DNA of 64,000 nucleotides from assembly GCF_000382345.1 (NCBI RefSeq), contig NZ_KB908097.1, positions 1 through 64,000 on the forward strand. The letters are read 5' to 3'. This stretch comes from Massilia niastensis DSM 21313 (lineage in GTDB: Bacteria > Pseudomonadota > Gammaproteobacteria > Burkholderiales > Burkholderiaceae_D). The notes under the pieces are model-generated. The model did not search any database and was not told the DNA's origin. It was given only the letters and a program-made list of their open reading frames with translations. The position numbers and the translations under genes are program-made. Shown here piece after piece: positions 24,083 through 32,567 of the stretch; positions within the stretch are counted from its first letter, which is position 1, and each line of letters opens with the position of its first letter.

Positions 24083-25456
24083 TCAGCTTGCCAGCGGCAG
24101 CGCGATCTGGATCACCAGCCCGCCTTCCTCGCGGTTGCGCACTTCCAGCTGCGCGTTATGCCGCGTCAGCACCCGTTCCACGATCGCCAGTCCCAGGCCC
24201 GCGCCATTGGCCTGCCCGCGCGCGCTGTCCAGGCGCGTGAACGGCTTGAGGAGCTGCGCGATCTGGTCCGGCGGCACGCCCGGCCCATGGTCGCCGATCT
24301 CCACCACCGCGCGCCGTCCATGCCCGGTCGCCTTGACGCGCAGGACGATGTCGATGTCGGTATGCTCCTCGCCCGGCGTCTTGCCGTAGCGGCGCGCATT
24401 CTCGATGACGTTGTTGATCACGCGCCGCAGGTCGGTCGCGTTGCCCAGTACGTGCACGCCCGGCATCAGGTCGCACTTCACCTGCAGGTCGCGGATGCGG
24501 CCGGCCTCGCGGCCGACGTCGGCCAGCATCTCCGACAGGTTCACCGCCACGAAGGTGGCGGCGTCGGTCGGCTTGGCGTAGTCGAGGAACTGGCCGATGA
24601 TCGCATCCATCTGGTTGATGTCCGACTGCATGCCCTCGCGCGCCTCGTCGGGCAGGCTGGCCATCTCGACCTCGAGCTGCATGCGCGCCAGCGGCGTGCG
24701 CAGGTCGTGCGAGATGCCGGCCAGGATCACCGCGCGGTCCTTCTCGACCTGGGCCAGGTCATCGACCATCTGGTTGAAGCTGCGGTTGGCCTCGATGATC
24801 TCCTGCGAACCCTTCTCCGGCAACGGGACAGGGCGCTCGCCTTTCGCGATCGCGCGCGCGGCCGCCGTCAGGCGCGCCAGCGGCAGGTTGACCAGGCTCG
24901 AGATCAGGGCCGCGCCGACCAGCGACAGCAGGCCCACCAGGGTCGCCCAGCCCAGCCACTGCACCCGCGTCAGTCCGGCCAGGCGCTCGCGCTCGAGCAT
25001 CAGCCAGTACTGGTCGTCCTCGATGTTAAAGCTGACCCAGAAGCCGCCGACGCCGTTCACGCTGCTCGAGAAGCGCGTGTTCTTGCCCAGCTTGTCGCGC
25101 ACCATGGCGGCGATCTCGGGCATCAGGGGATTGTTGGGCGGCGGGTCGACGACGTCGGTTTCCTCGAGCGGGAAGATGCGGATGCCTTCGTTCGACACCA
25201 GCTCGAACAGCAGCTCGCGCCGCAGGTCGGGCGCCGAGTGGGTCAGCGCGGCCTTGGTGATCGTCACCACCGACACCACCAGCTCGGCGGTCTGCTGCAC
25301 CTGCGGACCGCGCTGGAATACGCTGATCATGCCGATCCACGAGCCCATCGAGAGCGTGGTCAGCACCGACAGCAGGAAGAAGGTGCGCCAGAACAGGCCG
25401 CTTTTGTACCAGGCAAAGCGGGCGGCGCGGCGCGCCGCTGCAAACGGGGCAAACAC
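24083..25456 (-). CDS. envZ: EnvZ-type osmosensor histidine kinase
   Basis: A 457-residue inner-membrane sensor kinase, partner of the OmpR-like regulator. It has a first transmembrane helix (FWRTFFLLSVLTTLSMGSWIG), a periplasmic domain of about 120 residues, and a second membrane helix (ATLVGLLSLVGAALISSLVN). HAMP follows, then the H-box AGISHDLRTPLARM and a HATPase domain (VINNVIENARRYG; GDHGPGV; GAGLGLAIVERVL). GTG start and OmpR stop share one base (TAGTG), so translation is coupled. It probably controls envelope or osmotic-stress genes. Confidence 0.92.
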   Translation of the reverse strand: MFAPFAAARRAARFAWYKSGLFWRTFFLLSVLTTLSMGSWIGMISVFQRGPQVQQTAELVVSVVTITKAALTHSAPDLRRELLFELVSNEGIRIFPLEETDVVDPPPNNPLMPEIAAMVRDKLGKNTRFSSSVNGVGGFWVSFNIEDDQYWLMLERERLAGLTRVQWLGWATLVGLLSLVGAALISSLVNLPLARLTAAARAIAKGERPVPLPEKGSQEIIEANRSFNQMVDDLAQVEKDRAVILAGISHDLRTPLARMQLEVEMASLPDEAREGMQSDINQMDAIIGQFLDYAKPTDAATFVAVNLSEMLADVGREAGRIRDLQVKCDLMPGVHVLGNATDLRRVINNVIENARRYGKTPGEEHTDIDIVLRVKATGHGRRAVVEIGDHGPGVPPDQIAQLLKPFTRLDSARGQANGAGLGLAIVERVLTRHNAQLEVRNREEGGLVIQIALPLAS

Positions 25457-26229
25457 TAGCGTGGCTGGCCTTCCGGAATGAAGACGTAGCCGAGGCCCCA
25501 GACGGTCTGGATGTAGAGCGGGCTGGAAGGATCGGGTTCGATCAGCTTGCGCAGGCGCGAGATCTGGACGTCGAGCGAACGGTCGAAGACCTCGTATTCG
25601 CGGCCGCGCGCCAGTTCCATCAGCTTCTCGCGCGACAGCGGCTGGCGCGCATGGCGCGCGAACACCTTCAGCACCGAGAATTCGCCGGTGGTCAGCGGCA
25701 CCGTCTCGCCGTTCTTCTTGAGCGTGCGGGTGCCCAGGTCGAGCACGAAGTCGCCGAACTCGAAGGTCTGCGGGGTTTCGGACGGCGCGCCCGGGATCTC
25801 GTCCGGGCCCTTGCGGCGCAATACGGCGCCGATGCGGGCGACCAGTTCGCGCGGATTGAAGGGCTTCGGCATGTAGTCGTCGGCGCCCATCTCGAGGCCG
25901 ACGATGCGGTCCACGTCCTCGCCCTTGGCGGTGAGCATGATGATCGGGGTCTGGTCGCCGGCGCCGCGCAGGCGGCGGCAGATCGACAGGCCGTCCTCGC
26001 CCGGCAGCATCAGGTCGAGCACCAGCAGGTCGTAGCGCTCGCGCAGCCAGAGCTTGTTCATGGCCGGCGCGCTTTCCGCGGTCACGACCTGGAATCCCTG
26101 TTCGGTCAGGTAGCGGCGCAGCAGGTCGCGCAGCCGTACGTCGTCGTCGACGATCATGATCTTCGCGGAGTGGCCGCCTGGCGTGCCTGGGCCCGCGGTA
26201 GCGCCCGTATTCGAAGTCGATGCTGTCAT
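25456..26229 (-). CDS. ompR: OmpR-family response regulator
   Basis: A 257-residue regulator. The N-terminal receiver domain (IMIVDDDVRLRDLLRRYL; phospho-acceptor Asp in LLVLDLMLPGEDG; Lys in MPKPF) is joined to a C-terminal winged-helix DNA-binding domain (RTLKKNGETVPLTTGEFSVL; YEVFDRSLDVQISRLRKLIE; IQTVWGLGYVF). It is followed directly by the cognate EnvZ-type kinase. The first 22 residues are a Gly/Ser/Thr-rich extension before the receiver. The 199-bp upstream region, shared with a divergent secreted protein gene, contains a perfect 8-bp inverted repeat and AT-rich sequence likely to hold the promoter. Confidence 0.96.
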   Translation of the reverse strand: MTASTSNTGATAGPGTPGGHSAKIMIVDDDVRLRDLLRRYLTEQGFQVVTAESAPAMNKLWLRERYDLLVLDLMLPGEDGLSICRRLRGAGDQTPIIMLTAKGEDVDRIVGLEMGADDYMPKPFNPRELVARIGAVLRRKGPDEIPGAPSETPQTFEFGDFVLDLGTRTLKKNGETVPLTTGEFSVLKVFARHARQPLSREKLMELARGREYEVFDRSLDVQISRLRKLIEPDPSSPLYIQTVWGLGYVFIPEGQPR

Positions 26230-26272
26230 TTGGTGTCCGGAATTGTCAGATGAATGTCGCTATGGTAACGTC

Positions 26273-26295
26273 TTATCGATTAAGCACATCGATAA
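26273..26295. promoter_or_regulatory. Perfect 8-bp inverted repeat in the ompR divergent region
   Basis: Arms TTATCGAT and ATCGATAA are separated by 7 bp, 44 bp upstream of the ompR start and 133 bp upstream of the divergent secreted-protein gene. It is a plausible operator for a dimeric regulator acting on either gene. A GTTACA-containing tract at 26320-26330 faintly resembles OmpR half-sites. Confidence 0.4.
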
Positions 26296-26428
26296 CATGC
26301 CTCATCCATTACAATGTGTTACAAACTTTACCCAATCGGTCTTATACCTCAGGCGGATTACACATACACTGGCGGCAAGTGGTCATCACAGCTTATCTGT
26401 TTATAAGGCATCGCGGAAGAGGAACACC

Positions 26429-26815
26429 ATGAAAGACGCGCTCACACATACCAAAGCAGCATCCGCCGCACGCGGCGGCCGGCTGGCCCGGCTCGTGCGC
26501 CATGGTCTTCTTGCCTGCCTGCTCGCCGGTATCGGCGCCGGCGCAGTGGCGCAGAATCACGACCGCGGCGGCCGCCGCGACGAAGCCCAGCAGGGCCGGT
26601 TCCAGGTGCAGGGCCAGGAGCCGCGCTTCGACCAGCGCGCCTACGACATGCAGATGCGCGAGGAACAGCGGCGCCAGATCCAGATGCAGCAGGAGCAGCA
26701 GCGCAACGAGGCTGCCCGCCGCAGCGGCCGCATGACGCCGGACGAGCGGCGCGACCTGCGCCGCCAGATCAACGAGGCGGGCATGGACCTGTATCCGAAC
26801 GCCCAGCGCCGCTAA
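26429..26815 (+). CDS. Small secreted basic, Gln-rich protein
   Basis: A 128-residue protein with a long, Arg-containing signal peptide (LVRHGLLACLLAGIGAGAVAQ). The mature part is very rich in Gln, Arg and Glu (MREEQRRQIQMQQEQQRNEA), probably a charged helix. It ends in a conserved-looking tail, MTPDERRDLRRQINEAGMDL followed by YP. Similar tails occur in other Burkholderiales secreted proteins of unknown function. GAAGAGG precedes the ATG. Its position divergent from ompR-envZ suggests envelope-stress control; this is inference. Confidence 0.72.
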   Translation: MKDALTHTKAASAARGGRLARLVRHGLLACLLAGIGAGAVAQNHDRGGRRDEAQQGRFQVQGQEPRFDQRAYDMQMREEQRRQIQMQQEQQRNEAARRSGRMTPDERRDLRRQINEAGMDLYPNAQRR

Positions 26816-26836
26816 GACGGCAGTGCTTCACCTGAG

Positions 26837-26856
26837 ACGGCGCCTGCGGGCGCCGT
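26837..26856 (+). terminator. Candidate hairpin terminator
   Basis: A perfect 8-bp stem (ACGGCGCC with GGCGCCGT) with a 4-nt loop lies 22 nt after the secreted-protein stop. The following bases (TGTCGTTGG) are only weakly T-rich, so termination is uncertain. Confidence 0.4.
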
Positions 26857-27024
26857 TGTCGTTGGCGCTGCCGGCGCCTGGCGACTTGTGTCGCATAAAA
26901 GTTTCAAAAAAAGAAAATATGTTGCAATATGTTTATTTAAATTGCGCAACATGTTACGCTTACATCAAGCTTACTGTTGGGATTGGCGGCCCGCCATTTC
27001 CCCCCAGCCTGATGGAGCGTGCAC

Positions 27025-28914
27025 GTGACCGATCCCGCCGTAGAACCTGTCGTGCCCCTGCCGGCCGAGCGCTTCGCGCACGCCGGGCCCGAACATTGCA
27101 TCGCCCAGCGCGAGGACGGCGTGTATGCCGATCCCCAGGTCGTGGGAACGACCCTGGTGGCGGCGGTCGACGCCATCCTGCAGGGCGGCAGCTATTTCGT
27201 CGGCGTCGATTATCCCGTCCTGATCAAGGCCTTGTACGGCCACGGTCCCGAGCTGCCGCGCAACGCTTCCGGCGCGACCGTGGTGCGCTTCGCCGCCAGC
27301 ATCGCCCCGTTCGCGCCCGGGCGGCGCGCCCTGTACCGCGCGGTGAAGCTGGCCGACGGCCAGGCGGAGTACTATTTCGAACCGGTCTTCATGCCTGGTG
27401 CGGACGGGGTCGAACAGCCGACCCGGCTCGATGCCGATGAATTCCTGGCCGACCTGTGGACGAAGGGCGTCCGCTTCGGCGTCGACCTCGACGCGATCCG
27501 CCATGCCATCGTCTCCGGCGCGGCCGGGCGCTTCGTGGTCGGGCGCCGGCTGGCCCCGAGCCCCGGCGTCGATGCGCACGTGGTCGAGGTCTCGAACGAC
27601 CTGCACCGCAGCGACGCGCCGCGCCAGCTCGCCAACGGCAAGCTCGACCTGATGAGCTTCCAGAACCGCTTCCCGCAGATCCACAAGGGCGAGCGCCTGC
27701 TGCGCAAGATTCCGCGCTCCCATGGCGCGCCGGGCTTCGAGCTGTCGGGCATTCCGGTCGCGCCCGCGGAGCCGGCCGACCTCGACCTGTCGAGCTACGT
27801 GGGCGAAGGCACCATGTCCCTGGAGTGCGCCGACGGCGAATTCCTGGTGGCGCAGCGGGACGGGTTCCTGGACGTCGACCCGGGCGTGGGCCGCATCGCG
27901 GTGACCGACAAGATCGTCAGCCGCGACGGTGTCAGCGCCAGGACCACGGGCAACCTGCAGTTGACCGCCGACTACGAGGAATTCGGCGAGGTGCAGGAGC
28001 AGCGCATCGTCGAAGGCGAGGGCGTCACGGTCCACGCGGATGTGTACGGCCACGTGGTCTCGCGTGGCGGCGCGATCCGCCTGAACCGCAACCTGGTGGG
28101 CGGCAGCGCGCGCAATGCCTGCGGGCCGATCGTGATCCTCGGGGTGGCCTCCGGCGCCGTGATCCAGACCGTGAACGGCGAAGTGAACGTGCAGCGCGCC
28201 GAGAACTGCGTGATCTCGGGCACCCGGGTCAGGGTCGAGCAGGCGATCAATTGCGAGATCCTGGCCGACGAGGTCGAGATCGCGCATGCCGAAGGCAGCG
28301 CGGTGGCCGGCCGGCGCGTGACGATCGGCTGCGCCGCGCCCAAGCGCCAGAGCGAGATGCGGGTGTTCGTGCTGCGCCCGGACTGCGCGCGCGTCGAGGA
28401 GGCGATCGGCCAGGTGGGCGCGCGCATCGCGCAGTTCGGCGCCCTGGCCGGACGCCACCGCGCCGCGCTCGAAGCGCTCAGCGGCCAGCCCGCGCTGCGC
28501 AAGTACCTGATGCTGGCGCGGCGCGTGCGCACGGGCGAACTGAAGCTCACCGCCGAGCAGGAGCCGCAGTTCCGGCGCATGGCGCAGGTCGTGGCGCCGG
28601 CGCTCAAGGAATTCGGCCGGCTGTCGCAGGAACTCAAGGGGCTCGAAGCCGAGCGGCAGGCCGGCGCCGCCCTCCTGGGGCGGCTCGAGGCCCAGCATGC
28701 CGAGCGCGTGGGCGCGGCCGGCGTCGCCATCGGCGCGATGCAAGGCGAGGTCCAGGTGCGGGCGCTGGACTATGAACCGGATGCCGGCGGCATGGTCGAC
28801 CTGCCGGCGCGCGACATCAGGGAACGCCTGCGCGGGCCGCTCAGGTCCGAACTGCTGTTCGCCGGTGCGAGCGGCTCCTATCGCTGGGACGGCACGGCGG
28901 CGCAGGACGCCTAG
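27025..28914 (+). CDS. FapA/DUF342 family protein (flagellar assembly protein A-like)
   Basis: A 629-residue cytoplasmic protein. The N-terminal alpha/beta part contains VGTTLVAAVDAILQGGSYFVG. The DUF342 right-handed beta-helix core is recognisable by repeated short strands such as GRIAVTDKIVSRDGVSARTT, GPIVILGVASGAVIQTVNGE, VNVQRAENCVISGTRVRVEQ and INCEILADEVEIAHAEGSAV, followed by a coiled-coil tail. FapA proteins are linked to flagellar assembly or polar placement in several bacteria, but the mechanism is unclear. GTG at 27025 is preferred because GGAG lies 7 nt before it; the GTG 6 nt upstream is too close to that site. A cheW-like gene follows on the same strand. Confidence 0.85.
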   Translation: MTDPAVEPVVPLPAERFAHAGPEHCIAQREDGVYADPQVVGTTLVAAVDAILQGGSYFVGVDYPVLIKALYGHGPELPRNASGATVVRFAASIAPFAPGRRALYRAVKLADGQAEYYFEPVFMPGADGVEQPTRLDADEFLADLWTKGVRFGVDLDAIRHAIVSGAAGRFVVGRRLAPSPGVDAHVVEVSNDLHRSDAPRQLANGKLDLMSFQNRFPQIHKGERLLRKIPRSHGAPGFELSGIPVAPAEPADLDLSSYVGEGTMSLECADGEFLVAQRDGFLDVDPGVGRIAVTDKIVSRDGVSARTTGNLQLTADYEEFGEVQEQRIVEGEGVTVHADVYGHVVSRGGAIRLNRNLVGGSARNACGPIVILGVASGAVIQTVNGEVNVQRAENCVISGTRVRVEQAINCEILADEVEIAHAEGSAVAGRRVTIGCAAPKRQSEMRVFVLRPDCARVEEAIGQVGARIAQFGALAGRHRAALEALSGQPALRKYLMLARRVRTGELKLTAEQEPQFRRMAQVVAPALKEFGRLSQELKGLEAERQAGAALLGRLEAQHAERVGAAGVAIGAMQGEVQVRALDYEPDAGGMVDLPARDIRERLRGPLRSELLFAGASGSYRWDGTAAQDA

Positions 28915-29137
28915 CGCCGGACCTTCCTTCGACCGGTAGCCCGCCAGTTCGTGCGCATGGGTCGACCGCGTGTCCCGGGCGCGCACGCGGATGCGGGGCC
29001 GGCCTGCCGGGCCACCAGCCGGGCGATCGCGAAGAAGCCGGGCGGGCGCGGCCTCGCGGCGCCCATTGCTTGACGGCACGCAACCGTCGCCTTCGGCGGC
29101 GCCGGTACGATAGGCCTTGCCTTCGAAAGGATGCCCC

Positions 29138-29596
29138 ATGGACACGCACCACACCGTGGCGCCGCTGGAATTCCTCAGCTTCAGCCTGGGCGGGATGGAG
29201 TATGGACTGGATTGTTCCAGGGTCCAGGAACTGAAGATGCTCAAGTCGCTCGAGCGCGTCGCGGCGGATGGCGGGATCATCGGCGGGGTGGCGCTGTCGC
29301 GCGGCGTGGTGCTGCCGGTGGTCGACCTGCGCGCCGGGGCCTGCCATCCGGCGGCGTCGGATCCGCATCTCGAAGTGATCATCCTGCGCCTGGCGGCCAG
29401 CCTGGTCGGGCTGGTGGTGGGGCGCGTGAACGATGTGGTGCGGCTGGGGCCGGACCAGGTGCGGCCGCCGGGATGTGGCGAAGGCGGGGAAGGGGCCGAT
29501 TACCTGATCGGCATCGGCTGCATCGGGGCGCGCAGGCTGATTCTGGTCGACATCGAGCGCCTGATGTCGCTGGCGCCGGTGCGGCAGGCGGCCTAG
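29138..29596 (+). CDS. cheW: CheW-like chemotaxis coupling protein
   Basis: A 152-residue CheW-domain protein: EFLSFSLGGMEYGLDCSRVQELKML opens the first subdomain and GGVALSRGVVLPVVDLRAG matches the conserved CheW beta-strand block. It ends with GARRLILVDIERLMS, as CheW does. It would bridge chemoreceptors and CheA at the membrane. It is a stand-alone copy with no cheA or mcp nearby, so it may be an accessory paralogue or act in another signalling array. AAAGGA precedes the ATG; the 223 bp upstream show no gene. Confidence 0.88.
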   Translation: MDTHHTVAPLEFLSFSLGGMEYGLDCSRVQELKMLKSLERVAADGGIIGGVALSRGVVLPVVDLRAGACHPAASDPHLEVIILRLAASLVGLVVGRVNDVVRLGPDQVRPPGCGEGGEGADYLIGIGCIGARRLILVDIERLMSLAPVRQAA

Positions 29597-29620
29597 CGTG
29601 GGCGGATTTCCCGCCCACGC
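29596..29620. terminator. Hairpin between convergent cheW and ABC-F genes
   Basis: A perfect 10-bp stem (GCGTGGGCGG with CCGCCCACGC) with loop ATTTC lies between the two convergent stop codons. There is no long T tract on either side, so it could be a bidirectional but weak terminator. Confidence 0.5.
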
Positions 29621-29626
29621 CGGGAA

Positions 29627-31606
29627 TCAGGCAGCCAATCCTTCGAGCTGCTCCTGCAGTTCCAGCCATTCCGACTCCAGCTGCTCCAGGTCGCGCACCG
29701 CAAACGCCTGGTCCGCCACCAGGGTCTTGAGGCGATCCTTGTTCCCGGCCTCGTAGATCTCCGGGTCGAGCAAACGGGCGTCGATCTCCGCCTTCTTCGT
29801 GTTCAGCTTGGCCATCTGCTCTTCGAGCCGCTTGATGCGGTTCTCGATCGGCTTCTTGATCGCGGCCACGCGCTGGCGTTCCTCGGCCTGCAGGCGCTTC
29901 TGTTCCCTGCGGTCGACCGGCGCCATGTCGGGCTGAGCCGCCGTGGCGGCCTTCGCCGGCGCGGGTGCGGGCAGGGTGTCGGTGCCCTTGCCCAGCTTGG
30001 TCTGGAACAGCCATTCCTTGTAGTCGTCCAGGTCGCCGTCGAAGGGCTGCAGTTTGCCGTCGGCGACGATGATGAACTGGTCGGTGGTGGCGCGCAGCAG
30101 GTGGCGATCGTGGGAGACCACCACCAGGGTGCCCTCGAACTGGGCCAGCGCCATGGTCAGCGCCTCGCGCGTTTCCAGGTCCAGGTGGTTGGTCGGTTCG
30201 TCCAGCAGCAGCAGGTTGGGGCGCTGCCACACGATCAGGGCCAGCGCCAAGCGCGCCTTTTCGCCGCCCGAGAAGGGCTTGATCGGGCTGGTCACCATGT
30301 CGCCCGGGAAGTTGAAGCTGCCGAGGAAGTTGCGCAGCTCCTGCTCGCGCACGTTCGGCGCCAGCTTCACCATGTGCCACAAGGGCGACTCGTCATGGCG
30401 CAGCATCTCGACCTGGTGCTGGGCGAAGTAGCCGATCGACAGGCCCTTGCCGAGGGTGGCGACGCCGTTCAAGGGGGCCAGTTCGCCGGCCACGGTCTTG
30501 ATCAGGGTCGATTTACCCGCGCCGTTCACGCCCAGCAGGCCGATGCGCTGGCCGATCTGGAGCGAGAAATTGACGCGGTTGACGATGGTCTTGGCGCCCA
30601 CCTTGTCGCCATGGCCATCCAGGATCGGATAGCCGGCATCGACGTCTTCCAGCACCAGCAGCGGATTCGGCGCGGCCAGCGGCTCGCGGAACTCGAACGA
30701 GAACTCGGCGGCGGCGCGCAGCGGCGCCAGTTCTTCCATCTTGGCCAGCATCTTGATCCGGCTCTGGGCCTGGCGCGCCTTGGTCGCCTGGGCCTTGAAG
30801 CGGTTGATATAGGATTCCAGGTGGGCGCGCTGGCGCTGCTGCTTTTCGATCGCGGAAGCGGCCAGCACCATCTGGGCGGCGCGCTGGCGCTCGAAGCCGG
30901 AGTAGTTGCCCGAGTAGCGCTTCAGCTTGCGCTCGTCGATGTGCACGATCACGTTGACGATCGCGTCGAGGAAGTCGCGGTCGTGCGAGATGATGATCAG
31001 GGTGCCCGGATAGCGCTTGAGCCAGTCCTCGAGCCAGATGATGGCGTCCAGGTCCAGGTGGTTGGTCGGTTCATCGAGCAGCAGCAGGTCGGAAGGGCAC
31101 ATCAGCGCCTGCGCCAGGTTCAGGCGCATGCGCCAGCCGCCCGAGAAGCTGGCCACCGGCTGCTTCATCTGGTCGAGCGAGAAGCCCAGGCCGATCAGCA
31201 GCTGCTCGCCGCGCGACTGCACCGTGTAGGCGTCGGCGTCGGCCAGGGCGCTGTGCAGCTCGCCCAGGCGCATGCCGTGGGCGTCCAGGTCCGGATGGGA
31301 TTCCAGTTCCTCGAGCTCGGCCTGCAGGCGGCGCAGGTTGGCGTCGCCGTCGATCGCGTATTCCAGCGCCGGACGGTCGAGCGCCGGGGTCTCCTGGGCC
31401 ACGTAGGCCATGCGCCACTTGGCGGGGAAGTCGATCTGGCCCTGGTCCGGATGCAGCTCGTTGCGCAGCATCGCGAACAGGCTCGACTTGCCGGCGCCGT
31501 TGGCGCCGATCAGGCCGATCTTGTCGCCGGGGTTGAGGGTCAAGTCGGCGTCCTCGAGCAGCGGCTTGGTGCCGCGCATCAGGCTGACGTTCTGGAATCG
31601 GATCAT
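29627..31606 (-). CDS. ABC-F family ATPase (YheS/Uup-type ribosome-associated)
   Basis: A 659-residue cytoplasmic protein with two ABC ATPase domains and no membrane domain. Domain 1: Walker A GANGAGKSS, signature SGGWRMRL, Walker B LLLLDEPTNHLDL. Domain 2: GVNGAGKST, SGGEKARL and a second LLLLDEPTNHLDL. A charged interdomain linker (residues of about 240-310, containing RFKAQATKARQAQSRIKML) and a C-terminal coiled coil (KRLEEQMAKLNTKKAEID) match ABC-F translation factors, which act at the ribosomal E site. The start at 31606 aligns with family N-termini (MIRFQNVSL). It is the last gene of a long minus-strand block. Confidence 0.93.
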   Translation of the reverse strand: MIRFQNVSLMRGTKPLLEDADLTLNPGDKIGLIGANGAGKSSLFAMLRNELHPDQGQIDFPAKWRMAYVAQETPALDRPALEYAIDGDANLRRLQAELEELESHPDLDAHGMRLGELHSALADADAYTVQSRGEQLLIGLGFSLDQMKQPVASFSGGWRMRLNLAQALMCPSDLLLLDEPTNHLDLDAIIWLEDWLKRYPGTLIIISHDRDFLDAIVNVIVHIDERKLKRYSGNYSGFERQRAAQMVLAASAIEKQQRQRAHLESYINRFKAQATKARQAQSRIKMLAKMEELAPLRAAAEFSFEFREPLAAPNPLLVLEDVDAGYPILDGHGDKVGAKTIVNRVNFSLQIGQRIGLLGVNGAGKSTLIKTVAGELAPLNGVATLGKGLSIGYFAQHQVEMLRHDESPLWHMVKLAPNVREQELRNFLGSFNFPGDMVTSPIKPFSGGEKARLALALIVWQRPNLLLLDEPTNHLDLETREALTMALAQFEGTLVVVSHDRHLLRATTDQFIIVADGKLQPFDGDLDDYKEWLFQTKLGKGTDTLPAPAPAKAATAAQPDMAPVDRREQKRLQAEERQRVAAIKKPIENRIKRLEEQMAKLNTKKAEIDARLLDPEIYEAGNKDRLKTLVADQAFAVRDLEQLESEWLELQEQLEGLAA

Positions 31607-31649
31607 TGCAGGGCTATCGTAAAAACGGAAAAGTGAGGCTGGCTTGCGC

Positions 31650-32543
31650 TTACGCGGCTTGCAGCTGTTCGGCGGTGAGCAGGAACACCGCATCGTCGCC
31701 GATGCTGGTGGTGAGCCAGGTCAGGCCCAGGGCGCCGAAGGCCGCTTCCGCGTATTCGCGCTCGTTGCCGATCTCGACCACCAGCACGCCTTCCGGGGTC
31801 AGGCGCTGGGCGGCGCCGGAGATGATCTTGCGCACCAGGTCCATGCCGTCATCGCCGCCGGCCAGCGCGATCTGCGGCTCGCGCAGGTATTCCGGCGGCA
31901 GCTTGCGCATCGATTCCGCGTTCACGTACGGCGGATTGGTGATGATGAGGTCGTATTTCTTGAACGGCACGTTCTCGTACAGGTCGGACTCGATCGGGTT
32001 GACCCGGCCTTCCAGCTTGTATTCGCGGATGTTGTGCTCGGCCACGGCCAGCGCATCCTTCGAAATGTCGACCGCGTCGACCACCGCGTTCGGGAAGGCG
32101 TCGGCCATCATGATCGCCAGGCAACCGCTGCCGGTGCACAGTTCCAGCACGTTCTCGACGCCCTCGGCATCCGCGATCCAGGGGCTGAACAGTTGCGGAA
32201 TCAGCTCGGCGATGAAGGAGCGCGGCACCAGCACGCGTTCGTCGACGTAGAAGTTGTAGCTGCCGAGCCAGGCTTCCCTGGTGATGTAGGCGGCCGGCAC
32301 GCGCTCGTTGACGCGGCGTTCGATCACCGACAGCACCTGCAGCACTTCGTCGTTCAGCAGTTTGGCGTCGAGGAAGGGTTCCAGCTTGTCGAGCGGCAGC
32401 TTGAGGGTGTGCAGGATCAGGTAGGCCGCCTCGTCGAGGGCTTCGGCGCTGCCGTGGCCGAAGAACAGCTTGGCGCTGTTGAAGCGGGTGACGGCATAGC
32501 GCAGCAGGTCGCGCGGCGTGCTGAAAGGTGTGGTGGTAGTCAT
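31650..32543 (-). CDS. prmB: 50S ribosomal protein L3 glutamine methyltransferase
   Basis: A 297-residue SAM-dependent methyltransferase that N5-methylates a Gln of ribosomal protein L3. Visible motifs: the SAM-binding loop VLELCTGSGCLAI, the acidic VDAVDISKDAL, and the catalytic NPPYV tetrad typical of Gln/Asn N-methylation. The N-terminal helical domain (LLRYAVTRFNSAKLFFGHGS) matches PrmB rather than PrmC. It lies 24 nt downstream of dapE, probably in the same operon, as in related beta-proteobacteria. Confidence 0.95.
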   Translation of the reverse strand: MTTTTPFSTPRDLLRYAVTRFNSAKLFFGHGSAEALDEAAYLILHTLKLPLDKLEPFLDAKLLNDEVLQVLSVIERRVNERVPAAYITREAWLGSYNFYVDERVLVPRSFIAELIPQLFSPWIADAEGVENVLELCTGSGCLAIMMADAFPNAVVDAVDISKDALAVAEHNIREYKLEGRVNPIESDLYENVPFKKYDLIITNPPYVNAESMRKLPPEYLREPQIALAGGDDGMDLVRKIISGAAQRLTPEGVLVVEIGNEREYAEAAFGALGLTWLTTSIGDDAVFLLTAEQLQAA

Positions 32544-32567
32544 GGCCTTGTTCTCGTGTTGGTGGGC

